Assembly (NCBI GenBank): GCA_045636065.1
Contig: JAZTWW010000007.1
Span: 1 to 34,287, forward strand
Origin: RGIG5050 sp045636065
GTDB lineage: Bacteria; Verrucomicrobiota; Kiritimatiellia; RFP12; UBA1067
Length of the DNA stretch: 34,287 nucleotides
Direction: 5' to 3'
The notes under the pieces are model-generated. The model did no database searches. It saw nothing but the letters and a program-made list of their open reading frames with translations, and was not told the origin of the DNA. This document shows positions 1-7,307 of this stretch, in pieces (position 1 is the first letter of the stretch; every line of letters starts with the position of its first letter). Made by a program: the position numbers and the translations under genes.

Positions 1-1002
1 ATAAACATCACAGAAATCTTCGACGAGCAGCTTCTTCGCCGTCTTGAAAACACCCCCGCAGCCGCTCTCGGCTCCTGCCGCCGCAAGCTCCCGAAGCTCG
101 GCGACGATGACAGCGTTTACGAAAAGCTGCTCTCCATCTTCAAAAAATACGACATCCGTTATTTCTTCTACATCGGCGGTAACGATTCTATGGACACCGT
201 CGCAAAGCTCTCGGCATACACCGCAGACCACGATTACGAAATGCGTATCATCGGCGTTCCGAAGACGATCGACAACGACCTCCAGTTCATAGGCACGAGC
301 TTCGGTTTCGAAACGGCCGTGTACGAGGCGACGAACGTCATCCGCAACGCGCACATAGAGGCGAAGGGCACCCCCAACGGCATCGGCCTCGTCAGGCTCA
401 TGGGCCGCGACTCCGGCTTCATCGCCGCATACGCCTCGATCGCAAACCCCGTCGTCAACTTCTGCCTCATCCCCGAGGTGCCGATCGATCTCGACGGCCC
501 CAACGGCCTCCTCTCGGCGATAGAGCGCCGCATCGCCAAGGGCAAGAGCCACACAGTGATCGTCGTAGCGGAAGGCGCCGGGCAGAACCTCCTTGCGGGT
601 GCCGAGGAGCGCGACGCGAGCGGCAACATCCTCAAGAAGGACATCGGCGAGTACCTCAAGAAGCGCCTCACCGACCACTTCAAGAAGATCGGCGTCCCCT
701 CGAGCGTCAAGTACTTCGACCCGAGCTACATCATCCGCAGCGTTCCCGCGCGCGGCACCGATGCCATCCGCTGCTACATGCTCGCGCGCAATGCCGTCCA
801 TGCGGCCATGGCCGGGCGCACCAACTGCGTTGTCGGCAGCGTCGGCGAGTGGTGGACCGTCGTCCCGATCCGTCTTGCCACGATCGAGCGCCAGCGCGTC
901 GAGCTCAGGGGCGATCTCTGGCGCGGCGTGATGGATGCGACGGGGCAGGAGTTCTACTTCCGCCGCGATGCAAGCGTAGGCACTTCCATGGTCGCTCCGT
1001 GA
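1..1002 (+). CDS. Pyrophosphate-type 6-phosphofructokinase (3' part; 5' end outside window)
   Basis: The reading frame is open from the first base, so only the C-terminal 333 codons are present. It phosphorylates fructose 6-phosphate to fructose 1,6-bisphosphate in glycolysis. The frame carries the family's core motifs: YIGGNDSMDT at about residues 56-65, PKTIDND at about 88-94 and a GRDSGF block near 136. An Asp in GGND and a Lys in PKTIDND, where ATP-dependent enzymes usually have Gly, are the established signature of PPi-dependent enzymes, so the phosphoryl donor is inferred to be pyrophosphate. A more distal VPARGTDAIRC stretch also fits the family. The stop codon (1000-1002) overlaps a possible GTG start (999) of the next gene, indicating co-transcription with the ACP-like and DUF721 genes. 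The PPi assignment rests on motifs only. Confidence 0.93.
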   Translation: MNITEIFDEQLLRRLENTPAAALGSCRRKLPKLGDDDSVYEKLLSIFKKYDIRYFFYIGGNDSMDTVAKLSAYTADHDYEMRIIGVPKTIDNDLQFIGTSFGFETAVYEATNVIRNAHIEAKGTPNGIGLVRLMGRDSGFIAAYASIANPVVNFCLIPEVPIDLDGPNGLLSAIERRIAKGKSHTVIVVAEGAGQNLLAGAEERDASGNILKKDIGEYLKKRLTDHFKKIGVPSSVKYFDPSYIIRSVPARGTDAIRCYMLARNAVHAAMAGRTNCVVGSVGEWWTVVPIRLATIERQRVELRGDLWRGVMDATGQEFYFRRDASVGTSMVAP

Positions 1003-1004
1003 CG

Positions 1005-1241
1005 ATGGAGCCCTTTGACATGGATGGATTCCTCCGCTTCGCCGCGGAGGTGATAGGGGTGGCGGGCGTCGTGCCCGCCACTTCGTACGGTTCCATCCCA
1101 GAGTGGGACAGCGTCCAGCACCTTAGGCTCGTCATGGAGACGGAGGCCCGCTACGGAGTGTCGATTCCTCTCGAAAAGGTCGCGTCGCTCAAGACGATCG
1201 CCGATTTCGCGGCCATAGCCCAAAAGGGGGCGCAGCCGTGA
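1005..1241 (+). CDS. Acyl carrier protein-like protein
   Basis: A 78-residue acidic protein with the phosphopantetheine-attachment context WDSVQHLRLV; Ser36 is the predicted modified serine. Helical ACP features follow, including a second conserved block around LKTIADF near the C-terminus. Such proteins carry acyl or aminoacyl intermediates as thioesters in the cytoplasm. The chosen start is ATG at 1005; an in-frame GTG at 999 overlaps the stop of the phosphofructokinase gene and would add two residues. The stop overlaps the GTG start of the next gene. No ketosynthase or fatty-acid synthesis gene is adjacent, so it may be a dedicated carrier rather than the housekeeping AcpP; which acyl group it carries cannot be told from sequence. 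Two acyl-activating ligases lie further along the window, but there is no direct link. Confidence 0.8.
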   Translation: MEPFDMDGFLRFAAEVIGVAGVVPATSYGSIPEWDSVQHLRLVMETEARYGVSIPLEKVASLKTIADFAAIAQKGAQP

Positions 1242-1651
1242 CAGACGACGAGATGAAGCGCATAAAGGCGCGGCGCGCCCTTGCGGCGCGGGAGCACAGT
1301 CTCGATTCGATCGCCATCCCGGGCCTTCCCCTCGATGCCGACCCGCCTCAGCTCAGAAGGGCGGTTCCCCAGGCGGAGGCGATACTTTCAAAGGCCGAGA
1401 GCGAGCTTCTTGACGAGCTAAGACCAAAGAATCCGCTCTTCGACGCCATAGTCGAATCCTGGGGGGAGATCGGAAAGGGCATCCCCGCAAGACCGGGGCG
1501 CGCCGATGAGAACGGGCGTATCTTCCTCTACGTCAAGACGAGCGCGCAGAACTACGCCGTAAGGAAGATGCTTCCAAAGCTGCGCGCGAAGCTAAAGGTC
1601 CTCCCCCAGGCGCCATCTAGGATCTCCCTCCACATAGAAATCAGGGGGTGA
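1238..1651 (+). CDS. DUF721 / DciA-like protein
   Basis: A 137-residue protein with GTG start, overlapping the ACP-like stop by four bases. The C-terminal half has the layout of the DUF721 family: a Trp in an alpha-helical stretch (IVESWGEIGKGI, residues 71-82), a beta strand (RIFLYVKTSAQNYAV, 94-108) where the family has a V-x-SSAW-like segment, a helix (MLPKLRAKLK) and a final strand ending in IEIRG. DciA members load the replicative helicase in bacteria that lack DnaC/DnaI, so a replication role is possible but inferred. The first 60 residues are charged and probably flexible. The last 60 bases overlap, tail to tail, the 3' end of the papain-like protease gene on the other strand. Confidence 0.6.
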   Translation: MTDDEMKRIKARRALAAREHSLDSIAIPGLPLDADPPQLRRAVPQAEAILSKAESELLDELRPKNPLFDAIVESWGEIGKGIPARPGRADENGRIFLYVKTSAQNYAVRKMLPKLRAKLKVLPQAPSRISLHIEIRG

Positions 1652-3103
1652 GTCGTCGGCCGGCTTGACTTCGGCCGGTGGTTCTACTTCGGCTGGAGGC
1701 TTGACTTCAACAGGTGGCTTGACTTCTGCCGGGGGCTTCTCTTCAATAGGCGGCTTGACTTCCTCCGGGGGCTTTACCTCTACGTCCGGTTTTACCTCTG
1801 CCGGCTTTACTTCAACTGGCTTTACTTCCGTCGGTTTTATCTCCGCCGGAGGCTTTGCTTCGGACGGAGATGTGACCTCCTCCGGTAAGGGCTGCCTATG
1901 GATGGGCCCCTCATGATGGCGGTATCTGTGCCTCGGCGGCGGCATATGCGTGGAAACCCATGCGAAAACGCCTATCACCGTTGCGAGGAAAATGACGAGT
2001 GCGACAAGCGCGTTGATTATCCAGAGGTGGATGTTCGATCCTTGCCGTGCGGGAATACCCTGCATGGCTATCTGCGGCGATCCCGTCCTTAAGTTCACGT
2101 AGCCGTCGCCGATGTAGTCGGCCATATCCTCAAGTATCGTCCCAGCTTCGCGGCAGAAGAGCGTCACATATGCGTAGCTCGCGCGCCCGTATCCTTTGCG
2201 CCCCCACTGCTCGCCCCAGCTGTTCCTGAAGGTGAACCACCCGCCGCCCGGTGCGGAGCTGTCGTCCTCGTATCCCGTTATGAGAACGCCATGCTCTCCA
2301 AGGCACGGCTCGACGGCATACGTGACGCCATCCTGCTCCTCGAAGTGCGGTATGGTGAAAGTTTCGCCGTCAAGCCCCTCGAAGTGCGTGAGTACCGCCG
2401 CAACGGGCATCGGGCGCCTTGCGTTTGCGCCGGCGATGAAGCCTTTGATCTCGTCCACGTTGTTGGGCGAGGTGAGCATGTAGAGCTGCTCGGAGGGTAT
2501 GCGATGCTTCTTTGCATCGGCCTCGCTTCCCGGCGGGAAGCTTGCAAGCGACTCCACAGGCAGCGCCGCGCGCGCCTCGGCCACAGCATACGGCCAGAGG
2601 CTGTGGCGGCATACGCCGTCCTTCTCCAGCGCGCTGAACGCGCTTCTAAGCAGCGTCCCCCTTGCCTCCCTGAGCCTTTCGTCGAGGCTCGACTCGAAAA
2701 GGTCGATGAACTGCCCGAGCGCGGCGCTCCCCGCGCCGTTCTCCCTCGCCACAAGCCTTATCTGCGAAAGCTGCGGCTTGTATATCGTCTCGAACGTCTC
2801 GTCGCACCGGCCGCCCGATCTGAGCGCATCGAGGTTGCGTTTGACCCACAACCGCTCCACGCGCCTAATCGCCTCGATGAGGAACTGGACGCTTAGCCTG
2901 TGGTGGCAGTCCTCATAGTATTCGACGAGCGCGACGACCGCAGCCGCGACGCACGTGCCGCGCGCCGACTGCTGCATCACCGGCGGCATCGCCCCCGCGA
3001 GCGAGGCCGATTTCGCTAGTACGCCCGCAGGCGCTATGCCGTTCGCGCCCTTGAGCGATGCGAGATAGGCGGCCTGGGTCCGCGAGAATGCGTAGCGGTT
3101 CAT
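1592..3103 (-). CDS. Membrane-anchored papain-like (C1 family) cysteine protease with proline-rich tail
   Basis: About 503 residues. The N-terminal 340 residues form a papain-fold domain: oxyanion Gln45 and nucleophile Cys51 in QQSARGTC (spacing Q-x5-C as in papain), His271 in EHGVLITGY, and Asn294 in FRNSWGEQWGRKGYG, the diagnostic C1A C-terminal block. One hydrophobic segment follows (about 358-382), then a basic His/Arg patch and roughly 70 residues of EVKPP-like repeats that resemble TonB linkers, and an acidic end. No N-terminal signal peptide is visible, so the side of the membrane on which the protease sits is unclear. I prefer ATG 3103, which has a GAGG/AAGG ribosome site just upstream; a GTG at 3112 is in frame. 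It is the last gene of a unit with a sigma-like factor and an unknown protein. Substrate unknown. Confidence 0.85.
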   Translation of the reverse strand: MNRYAFSRTQAAYLASLKGANGIAPAGVLAKSASLAGAMPPVMQQSARGTCVAAAVVALVEYYEDCHHRLSVQFLIEAIRRVERLWVKRNLDALRSGGRCDETFETIYKPQLSQIRLVARENGAGSAALGQFIDLFESSLDERLREARGTLLRSAFSALEKDGVCRHSLWPYAVAEARAALPVESLASFPPGSEADAKKHRIPSEQLYMLTSPNNVDEIKGFIAGANARRPMPVAAVLTHFEGLDGETFTIPHFEEQDGVTYAVEPCLGEHGVLITGYEDDSSAPGGGWFTFRNSWGEQWGRKGYGRASYAYVTLFCREAGTILEDMADYIGDGYVNLRTGSPQIAMQGIPARQGSNIHLWIINALVALVIFLATVIGVFAWVSTHMPPPRHRYRHHEGPIHRQPLPEEVTSPSEAKPPAEIKPTEVKPVEVKPAEVKPDVEVKPPEEVKPPIEEKPPAEVKPPVEVKPPAEVEPPAEVKPADDSPPDFYVEGDPRWRLGEDL

Positions 3104-3113
3104 GCCTTCCACC

Positions 3114-3665
3114 TCAGAAGAACGCCAGACGGCCTCTTACGGACGGGCCTCCGGCGCGCGAGAGCCTTACGTCGGTATCCTTTATTCCGGCGAGGAAAAG
3201 CGAGAAGGGCAGCTTGGCGCCGTTTTCGCCCAACGGGACCGATACGCCGGAGACGCGCAGCACGCCGTCCGTGACGTTCCTTCCGGATGAATCGGTGACC
3301 TTGATGTCCACCGGGCTTTCGGCTGTCGCCGACGGCGGGACCTTAAGCTCCGCGCGCCACGCCTCGTCCTCTGCGGCATTGAGGTCGCTTATGAAGACGA
3401 ACGTCACCTCCTCGTCCGGCGAAACCGGCTCCGCCGTGGACTTTGCTCCGGGCGGCGATGCCGCCATGGCGAGATCCCTCGGCGCCGCCGCGAAAAGCCT
3501 CCTGAGCCTTTCGGCCGCAAAGGCTTCAAGCCGTCTGGCGATCGTCTCCGCCGCAGGGCGGCAGTGGCGTGCCGTGAACGAGCGGATGAAATCCCTCTCG
3601 CTCCCGGTCATCTCCACATCCACGTCCTCGTGGAGCGCGTCAAGAAATTCAAGCGTCCTGTCCAT
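3114..3665 (-). CDS. Unrecognised 183-residue protein between sigma factor and papain-like protease
   Basis: I do not recognise a family. Residues 1-60 are predicted helical and charged, with an Arg-rich helix around residues 40-60. Residues 60-85 look like a Pro/Ala/Ser linker. Residues 85-183 alternate hydrophobic and polar residues, with phrases such as VDIKVTDSSGRNVTDG and LRVSGVSVPLG, typical of a small beta-sandwich or beta-barrel. No signal peptide or membrane segment is seen, so it should be cytoplasmic. The start overlaps the end of the sigma-like gene by 17 bases and its stop lies about 10 bases before the protease start, so the three are very probably translated together. Position suggests a sigma regulator or adaptor, but no anti-sigma motif (for example a zinc HxxxCxxC) is present. 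Confidence 0.75.
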   Translation of the reverse strand: MDRTLEFLDALHEDVDVEMTGSERDFIRSFTARHCRPAAETIARRLEAFAAERLRRLFAAAPRDLAMAASPPGAKSTAEPVSPDEEVTFVFISDLNAAEDEAWRAELKVPPSATAESPVDIKVTDSSGRNVTDGVLRVSGVSVPLGENGAKLPFSLFLAGIKDTDVRLSRAGGPSVRGRLAFF

Positions 3666-4299
3666 GGCCGTCCCTCAACTCTCTCATGTCCTTCACAGCG
3701 CGCGAAAAGAGCTGATCCACGTTCGCCTCGCTGCTTATTCCGAGCATGTCCTTTATTTGCCTTGAAGACAGATTCAGGCGAAGCTTGAGGAGGTGGACGT
3801 AAGCCTTTATGGGGCTGTCTCTCCAGAGGAGCCCGAAGCATCTCTGCACTTCGGCCCATTCCTCCCTCCTGCGCATCGCGGGGTCTTCAAAGGGTGAGGA
3901 TTCCCTGCCCCTCTCGTCTGACAGTTTTTTTGCAAGTTTCTCTTCCCAGCTCGCGCCGTCGTCGTCATCGCCCTGCTGGAGGCCCTCGATCGGAACGGTG
4001 CGGCCGCGCGCGGGATCGGACTTGAGGATGTATCCGCGCACGTAGCGCCTCAGCCATCCGTATATGCTGCCGCCCTCGTCGCGGTAGAGGTTTATGCGGC
4101 CCTTGGAGATCATCTCCTCGTAGAGAAGCCCCATAAGCTCCTCCGGGGATACGCCCCATTTGCGGGCGAGCTCGGAGTTCCTGAGGCATCTCGCCTCGGC
4201 CAGAACCGCGTTCTGCCAGACGAGCTCCCAGGCCTGGGCGTCCTGGTCCTTGAGGAGGATCCACAGGTCGTGGTCTGAAATGGCGTTCTTTTTGTTCAC
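3649..4299 (-). CDS. Sigma-70 family (ECF-like) RNA polymerase sigma factor
   Basis: About 216 residues. An N-terminal helical region (about 8-85; DHDLWILLKDQDAQAW, later GSIYGWLRRYVRGYIL) resembles sigma region 2, and a C-terminal region (about 150-205; LLKLRLNLSSRQIKDMLG followed by VDQLFSRAVKDMREL) resembles the helix-turn-helix of region 4. The acidic linker between them (about 105-140) is longer than usual. The start is set at GTG 4299, because a near-consensus -35/-10 promoter lies directly upstream and an upstream ATG (4335) would sit inside it. The distance from the -10 box to this GTG is 7 bases, so the mRNA would have no leader. It heads the unit with the unknown protein and the papain-like protease, and is probably the regulator of that unit or of a wider regulon. 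Confidence 0.75.
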   Translation of the reverse strand: MNKKNAISDHDLWILLKDQDAQAWELVWQNAVLAEARCLRNSELARKWGVSPEELMGLLYEEMISKGRINLYRDEGGSIYGWLRRYVRGYILKSDPARGRTVPIEGLQQGDDDDGASWEEKLAKKLSDERGRESSPFEDPAMRRREEWAEVQRCFGLLWRDSPIKAYVHLLKLRLNLSSRQIKDMLGISSEANVDQLFSRAVKDMRELRDGHGQDA

Positions 4300-4306
4300 G
4301 GGTAAA

Positions 4307-4335
4307 ATTATACCAAAACGGCACCCTGTCGGCAA
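4307..4335 (-). promoter_or_regulatory. Promoter of the sigma-factor unit (leaderless)
   Basis: Read on the minus strand: -35 TTGCCG (4335-4330), 17-base spacer, -10 TATAAT (4312-4307) preceded by TGG, i.e. an extended -10. The expected transcription start falls at about 4300-4299, on the first base of the GTG start codon. Confidence 0.7.
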
Positions 4336-4381
4336 TAGCGATTTCTCGCTTCATGTTGGCCGCGTTCCGGAATTATTGAAG

Positions 4382-4410
4382 TTGCTAACATGCGGATCCT
4401 TTGATATAAT
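4382..4410 (+). promoter_or_regulatory. Promoter of pncC (leaderless)
   Basis: -35 TTGCTA (4382-4387), exactly 17 bases, -10 TATAAT (4405-4410) with TGA before it (extended -10). Only six bases separate the -10 box from the ATG at 4417, so the transcript should begin at the start codon; no ribosome-binding site is possible. Confidence 0.75.
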
Positions 4411-4416
4411 ACTCGC

Positions 4417-4881
4417 ATGAAAACGAGTGCAGAGCTACTTGTCGCGAAGCTGCGCGAAAGCGGGCTTACGTGCGCAACCGCGGAAAGCTGCACCGGCGGC
4501 GGTGTCGCGGAGGCGATCACCTCGGTGCCGGGCGCAAGCGAGGTGTACCTCGGAAGCGTCGTAAGCTACGCCAACAGCGTGAAGGAGGACGTTCTCGGCG
4601 TCCCGCGCGAAGTGTTGGCGGGCGTCGGCGCGGTGTCGCGCGAATGCGCGGCGAGAATGGCAATCGGCGCGCGAGAGCTCATCAAGGCCGACAGGGCCGT
4701 AAGCGTCACCGGGATCGCGGGGCCGGGCGGCGGCTCGATCGCGAAACCCGTCGGTACCGTGTGGTTCGGCCTTGCCACGGCCGATGGCGCCACGGCGGAG
4801 ATGTGCCGTTTCGAGGGTGGGCGCGAGGATATCCGCCGGCAGGCCGTGGAGAAGGCACTTGAGCTTCTTGCGGCGTTTTGA
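4417..4881 (+). CDS. pncC: Nicotinamide-nucleotide amidohydrolase (CinA C-terminal domain)
   Basis: A 154-residue stand-alone CinA C-terminal domain, which deamidates nicotinamide mononucleotide to nicotinic acid mononucleotide in NAD recycling. Visible family motifs are TCATAESCTGGGVAEAIT (about 18-35), the SVVSYANSVKEDVLGV block (about 48-63), GAVSRECAARMA and VTGIAGPGGGSIAKPVGTV (about 97-115). The Ser/Thr-rich TAESCTGG segment carries the catalytic serine of the family. Length matches PncC and not full CinA, which has an extra N-terminal MoCF-like domain. It starts at ATG 4417 directly behind a -10 box, and its stop lies 12 bases before the MATE gene, so the two are probably one transcript. 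Confidence 0.93.
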   Translation: MKTSAELLVAKLRESGLTCATAESCTGGGVAEAITSVPGASEVYLGSVVSYANSVKEDVLGVPREVLAGVGAVSRECAARMAIGARELIKADRAVSVTGIAGPGGGSIAKPVGTVWFGLATADGATAEMCRFEGGREDIRRQAVEKALELLAAF

Positions 4882-4892
4882 AGGGAGGCGTG

Positions 4893-6302
4893 ATGCGCAG
4901 AGTCGAGAAGGATAGACGCCTTAGGGACATGGCGGGGATGCCCGTCGGCCGGCTTCTTCTGAAGTACGGCTGGCCGAGCATGGTCGCCATGATAGCGAAC
5001 GCCTTCTACTCTATCGTCGACAGGATGTACATCGGCCAGGGCTGCGGCCCTGATGCAATCGCCGCGCTCGCCCTTACGTTCCCTCTCATGATAGGCCTTG
5101 GGGCGTTTGGCGTATTCGTGGGCGCGGGCCATGCAAGCCTCATATCGATTAAGCTCGGCGAAGGCGACAGGCCCGCCTGCGAGAAGCTCCTCGGCGAGCT
5201 TGTCGCCTTCAAGCTCGCGTTCTTCGTCCTGCTCATTCCGCTCCTCTACATTTTCCTCGACCGCGTCCTCATGCTTTCCGGCGGCAGCGGCGTCACCGCC
5301 GAAACTTTCGCCCAGGCTCGGACGTACCTGGGGATCGTCCTCTTTTCGCACGTCTTCTCGCACCTTGCCTTCGGCCTTTCAGCCTCCATGCGCGCCGAAG
5401 GCGCGGCCTCCTACTCGATGGTCTGCATGCTTACGGGCTTCGGGCTAAACTTCGTCCTCGATCCGATCTTCATCTTCGTCTTCGATCTCGGCATCGCGGG
5501 CGCCGCGTGGGCCACCGTCATATCGATGATCGCTAGCGCCGCCGTCGCGTTCCGCTTCTACCTTACAGGCCGCAGCGCGGTCAAGTTCCACCTGGGCCGC
5601 GTCAGGTTCTACAGGCAGTACGTGGCAAGGGCGTGCGGCATAGGCTTCGGGCCTTTCCTCCAGCAGATCCTCGGCGCGTTCATCAACGTGAGCCTCCAGC
5701 TCGCGCTCATCAAGTGGGCGGCCAGCAAGCAGGAGGGCACTATCGAGGTTGCGGCGCTCGGCGTCTTCCAGGCGGCGCTTATACTTTTCATCATGCCGGC
5801 GTTCGGCATACAGCAGGGGCTTTCGCCGATAATAGGCTACAACTGGGGCGCGCGCAACTACAGGCGCGTCAGGGAGGCGACCGTCCTCGGCTTCTGGCTC
5901 ATAACGGCGATAGTCACCGCGGCGTGGCTCGTTCAGATGCTCTGCCCGGGCGCGATAACATGGCTCTTCATGAGGGACGCCCCTGATGCGTTCATCGAGA
6001 CGGCGAAGAAGGTCCTTGTCGTATCCAACTGCATGCTCTGGTGCATAGGTCTCAACGTGACGGCCACGACGTTCTTCCAGGCGATCGGCCACCCGAAGAC
6101 GGCGATAGTCCTTTCGACGCTCAGGCAGGGCGCGTGCCTTCTGCCGTGCATCTGGATACTGCCGCGCTTCTTCGAGGACCACAGCATGGGCGTCTGGCTC
6201 TCGATGCCCGCGAGCGACGTTCTCGCATGCCTCGCGACGCTCCCCCCGGCCATCCTGTACCTCCGCTTCCTCTCCAAGGCCGGCACACGCCGCGGCCGGT
6301 GA
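4893..6302 (+). CDS. MATE family multidrug/Na+(H+) antiporter
   Basis: About 469 residues with some twelve hydrophobic segments in two related halves. The first begins at GRLLLKYGWPSMVAMIANAF and contains the family's YSIVDRMYIGQ motif; the second begins at about residue 240 with the matching ACGIGFGPFLQQILGA and GIQQGLSPIIGYNWGA stretches. MATE proteins export cationic compounds across the inner membrane in exchange for Na+ or H+; the substrate cannot be predicted. The start is ATG 4893 because GGGAGG (4883-4888) sits just before it, although in-frame TTG 4878 and GTG 4890 also exist. It follows pncC closely. Confidence 0.93.
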   Translation: MRRVEKDRRLRDMAGMPVGRLLLKYGWPSMVAMIANAFYSIVDRMYIGQGCGPDAIAALALTFPLMIGLGAFGVFVGAGHASLISIKLGEGDRPACEKLLGELVAFKLAFFVLLIPLLYIFLDRVLMLSGGSGVTAETFAQARTYLGIVLFSHVFSHLAFGLSASMRAEGAASYSMVCMLTGFGLNFVLDPIFIFVFDLGIAGAAWATVISMIASAAVAFRFYLTGRSAVKFHLGRVRFYRQYVARACGIGFGPFLQQILGAFINVSLQLALIKWAASKQEGTIEVAALGVFQAALILFIMPAFGIQQGLSPIIGYNWGARNYRRVREATVLGFWLITAIVTAAWLVQMLCPGAITWLFMRDAPDAFIETAKKVLVVSNCMLWCIGLNVTATTFFQAIGHPKTAIVLSTLRQGACLLPCIWILPRFFEDHSMGVWLSMPASDVLACLATLPPAILYLRFLSKAGTRRGR

Positions 6303-6354
6303 TGCGCGCTCCCCTTGATGGCGCGGCGCCGGGCTTCCGTCACGGTGGATCTAG

Positions 6355-7287
6355 ATGAAACATATACCTACAATGAGGGAGCTTCTTGAGGCATACCTTG
6401 AAGGCGCCGAGGCCGAGCGCATAAAACGGGAGCGTCCGTGCAGGCGGACGGTGCACAACGTCATCGTCGGCGTGAAGGTGATATGCCGCGCGCTGAACGG
6501 GCAGATCAAGGAGGGCGACTGGCAGGAGTGGCCCGTCACGGCCTTTACGCGCAGGATGCTCGACCGCTACCTCATGATCGCCAGATCCGAGGGCGTCTCG
6601 CCGATAACGGCATGGAGCTACATGCAGGGCTTTAGGGGGATCACCGCGAGGTGGGCGCTCAGGTACTACGAGGACAGGGGCTGGAAGGTGAGGCCGTTCG
6701 AGACGCCCGTTTGCGTGCGCCGTCCGCCGAGGTACGTGCGCCCCGACAGGGCGGTGCTGGTCAAGGTGAAGGAATGGTACAGCTCTTTGGCGATCCTCGC
6801 CGACCAGAGGTACTGGCTGGCGGCGACGCTCATGCTCGAGTTCGCCATGCGCAACGGCGACGTGGCGAATCTCAGGTGGAGCGCGTTCAGGGTGAAGGAT
6901 GCGGGCGGCGGCGCGGAGGTGGTCCTTTCCTACACCCCGAACAAGACGGCGCTTTCAAGCGGAAGGGTGGTGAACTGGCCGGTGCATCCCGACATCTGGG
7001 AGAGGTTGCGGCGCATAAGGGACAGGGCGCGGCTCCAGTCACGCGTCCTTCCCAACGCAGATCTCGTCTTCGCGGAGCTCAACAGGGAGCTTCGCAGGCG
7101 GAAGATATTCACCGGCCATAAGGGCCTCTACGAGCTGCGCAAGATATGCATCGACCATGTATACCAGAAGTTTGGCGCGGAGATGGCATCGTCCATAAGC
7201 GGCGATGACATAAGGACGGTCACGCGCTACTATGCCGATCCCTCCGCCGTGACCGTCCGCGGCATCCGCATCATAGATCTGCTTTGA
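6355..7287 (+). CDS. Tyrosine recombinase / phage-type integrase
   Basis: 310 residues: an N-terminal SAM-like core-binding region (about 5-110) and a C-terminal catalytic region. Catalytic Arg166 lies in EFAMRNGDVANLRW, the box I signature; Lys197 in TPNKTAL fits the beta-hairpin lysine; Arg262 in LYELRKICIDH fits box II; and the nucleophile is Tyr292 or Tyr293 in TRYYADPS. Two positions usually held by His are changed: Tyr259 replaces the His of HxLR, and the usual LGH is SGD (Asp284). It may be a weakly active or divergent enzyme. A GGTGGA-like ribosome site precedes ATG 6355. Codon usage looks like its neighbours, so no recent import is evident. Its stop codon overlaps a dispersed repeat. 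No phage genes or attachment sites are adjacent. Confidence 0.82.
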   Translation: MKHIPTMRELLEAYLEGAEAERIKRERPCRRTVHNVIVGVKVICRALNGQIKEGDWQEWPVTAFTRRMLDRYLMIARSEGVSPITAWSYMQGFRGITARWALRYYEDRGWKVRPFETPVCVRRPPRYVRPDRAVLVKVKEWYSSLAILADQRYWLAATLMLEFAMRNGDVANLRWSAFRVKDAGGGAEVVLSYTPNKTALSSGRVVNWPVHPDIWERLRRIRDRARLQSRVLPNADLVFAELNRELRRRKIFTGHKGLYELRKICIDHVYQKFGAEMASSISGDDIRTVTRYYADPSAVTVRGIRIIDLL

Positions 7288-7304
7288 TTTATCGCTTGTA
7301 TCCC
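7286..7304 (-). repeat. Dispersed repeat, module A (single inverted copy)
   Basis: On the minus strand this reads GGGATACAAGCGATAAATC, the same core that is repeated in tandem at 8469-8610 and 33760-33860. It overlaps the stop codon of the integrase gene. Confidence 0.75.
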
Positions 7305-7307
7305 CGA

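Noticed and set aside
4299..4335. Alternative sigma-factor start at the upstream ATG (4335)
   Set aside because: Would place the -10 and spacer of a near-consensus promoter inside the coding region; GTG 4299 begins right where transcription should start.
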